Assembly (NCBI GenBank): GCA_965218985.1
Contig: CBDCMP010000007.1
Location: 2,108,001-2,172,000 of the forward strand
Source: Pseudopedobacter sp965218985
GTDB taxonomy: Bacteria; Bacteroidota; Bacteroidia; Sphingobacteriales; Sphingobacteriaceae
DNA: 64,000 bases
Direction: 5' to 3'
Shown here: one piece after another, positions 63,617 through 64,000 of the stretch
How the letters are laid out: each line of letters begins with the position of its first letter
How positions within the stretch are numbered: the first letter of the stretch is position 1
Notes under the pieces: model-generated
What the model saw: only the letters and a program-made list of their open reading frames with translations
What the model was told of the DNA's origin: nothing
Databases searched by the model: none
Translations under genes and position numbers: made by a program

Positions 63617-63634
63617 GTCTCGCTTAATTTTAAT

Positions 63635-64000
63635 TCAATTTAGGAATTTTTTTAGGAAGTCAAAAATTAATTTAGGCTGTCCATATTGTTGCAGGTCGTT
63701 GATCTTTACCCAAAACCATCCTTTGTCATTTGTTGACTTTTCTTTGATGTTTGCAATATGGGCGAAGCGGGCATAAATTCTCTGGTGTGTTAAAATATGT
63801 TTAACAGGTGCTGAAACTGAATGAATGATGGAGGAATCATCAAACCAGGAATTAAAATCATCATGCTTAAGCAAATTCTGTAACTCGGTATCCTCTAAAA
63901 GTTCAATGGAAGGCAAATCATGTAAGCCGGCCCAGATATCATCGTTAGCCCTTCTTTTTATCAGGATTTGATCATCCTTCATCACTAAAAAAAAATAAAA
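63635..64000 (-). CDS. mutY: A/G-specific adenine glycosylase MutY, C-terminal part (5' end outside window)
   Basis: The frame is open from the right edge (beginning FYFFLVMKDDQILIKRR) to a stop at 63635, so only the last 121 or so residues are visible. They match the C-terminal NUDIX-like domain of MutY (IKRRANDDIWAGLHDLPSIE, VKHILTHQRIYARFAHI, WFWVKINDLQQYGQPKLIFDFL), which recognises 8-oxoguanine opposite adenine. The catalytic HhH domain and FeS cluster must lie beyond the window. The GTG-ATG at 63985-63980 is internal, not the start. Confidence 0.9.
   Translation of the reverse strand, partial: FYFFLVMKDDQILIKRRANDDIWAGLHDLPSIELLEDTELQNLLKHDDFNSWFDDSSIIHSVSAPVKHILTHQRIYARFAHIANIKEKSTNDKGWFWVKINDLQQYGQPKLIFDFLKKFLN

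Overview
The window comes from a member of the Bacteroidota, most likely the Sphingobacteriia/Chitinophagia side. The evidence is a SusC/SusD pair with a polysaccharide utilisation locus (PUL), many lipoproteins with a Cys lipobox, promoters of the TTTG-N19-TAnnTTTG type, the 16S rRNA sequence itself and generally AT-rich intergenic DNA. No insertion sequence, integrase, phage gene or CRISPR array was found.

Layout. (1) 1-3252: a YbbA/YbbP-like ABC exporter (the permease runs off the left edge) divergent from a TesA-like SGNH lipoprotein, the same neighbourhood as tesA-ybbA-ybbP in enterobacteria. (2) 3404-20569: an 11-gene PUL. It has a membrane-spanning propeller/Y_Y_Y/LuxR regulator, SusC, SusD, a LamG lipoprotein, two GH144-type enzymes, a GH43 enzyme with discoidin and FN3-like modules, an SGNH esterase, a GH3 beta-glucosidase and an alpha/beta hydrolase. 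GH144 plus GH3 points to beta-1,2-glucan. The model is capture by SusCD and LamG, cleavage by the GH144 enzymes, removal of decorations by the esterases and GH43, and release of glucose by GH3. (3) 20619-22507: a small accessory patch on the minus strand with a KPAGFKPRF-repeat protein, a toxin-antitoxin remnant (antitoxin intact, PIN toxin broken), a DUF2442 protein and a coiled-coil protein built on a 42-bp tandem repeat. (4) 22686-29973: yebC, an SDR threonine dehydrogenase, a 1396-residue lamin-tail-repeat secreted protein and asd. (5) 29974-35765: a complete rRNA operon (16S, tRNA-Ile-GAT, tRNA-Ala-TGC, 23S, 5S) with promoters, boxA-like elements, processing stems and a terminator.

(6) 35890-47564: a candidate structured RNA, then chromosomal genes: an S9 peptidase, OxyR, a TIGR01777 SDR, photolyase, two FKBP lipoproteins, an aminotransferase, an NTF2-like protein, YifB/ComM and MsrA. 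(7) 47565-49393: an accessory insert with a GNAT-fold protein and an XRE-type regulator, which looks like a toxin-antitoxin pair with a palindromic operator over its promoter. It abuts the C-terminal remnant of a HlyD-type secretion gene. (8) 49394-53792: an ABC-2 type transporter, then rimM, trmD and rplS. (9) 53895-61498: MscS and secreted peptidases (M61, M28, S9/DPP-IV). Between the M28 and S9 genes lie four tandem 118-bp repeats of palindromic CTGCGG/CCGCAG motifs, directly upstream of a GxxExxY (PD-(D/E)XK-fold) gene. (10) 61703-64000: an acyl-CoA dehydrogenase convergent with ssb and the C-terminal part of mutY.

The most interesting candidates for new biology are the repeat array beside the GxxExxY gene, the predicted decorated-beta-1,2-glucan PUL with three copies of a regulator-site candidate, the GNAT/XRE module, and the KPAGFKPRF repeat protein. 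All functions are read from sequence alone; no database search was run.
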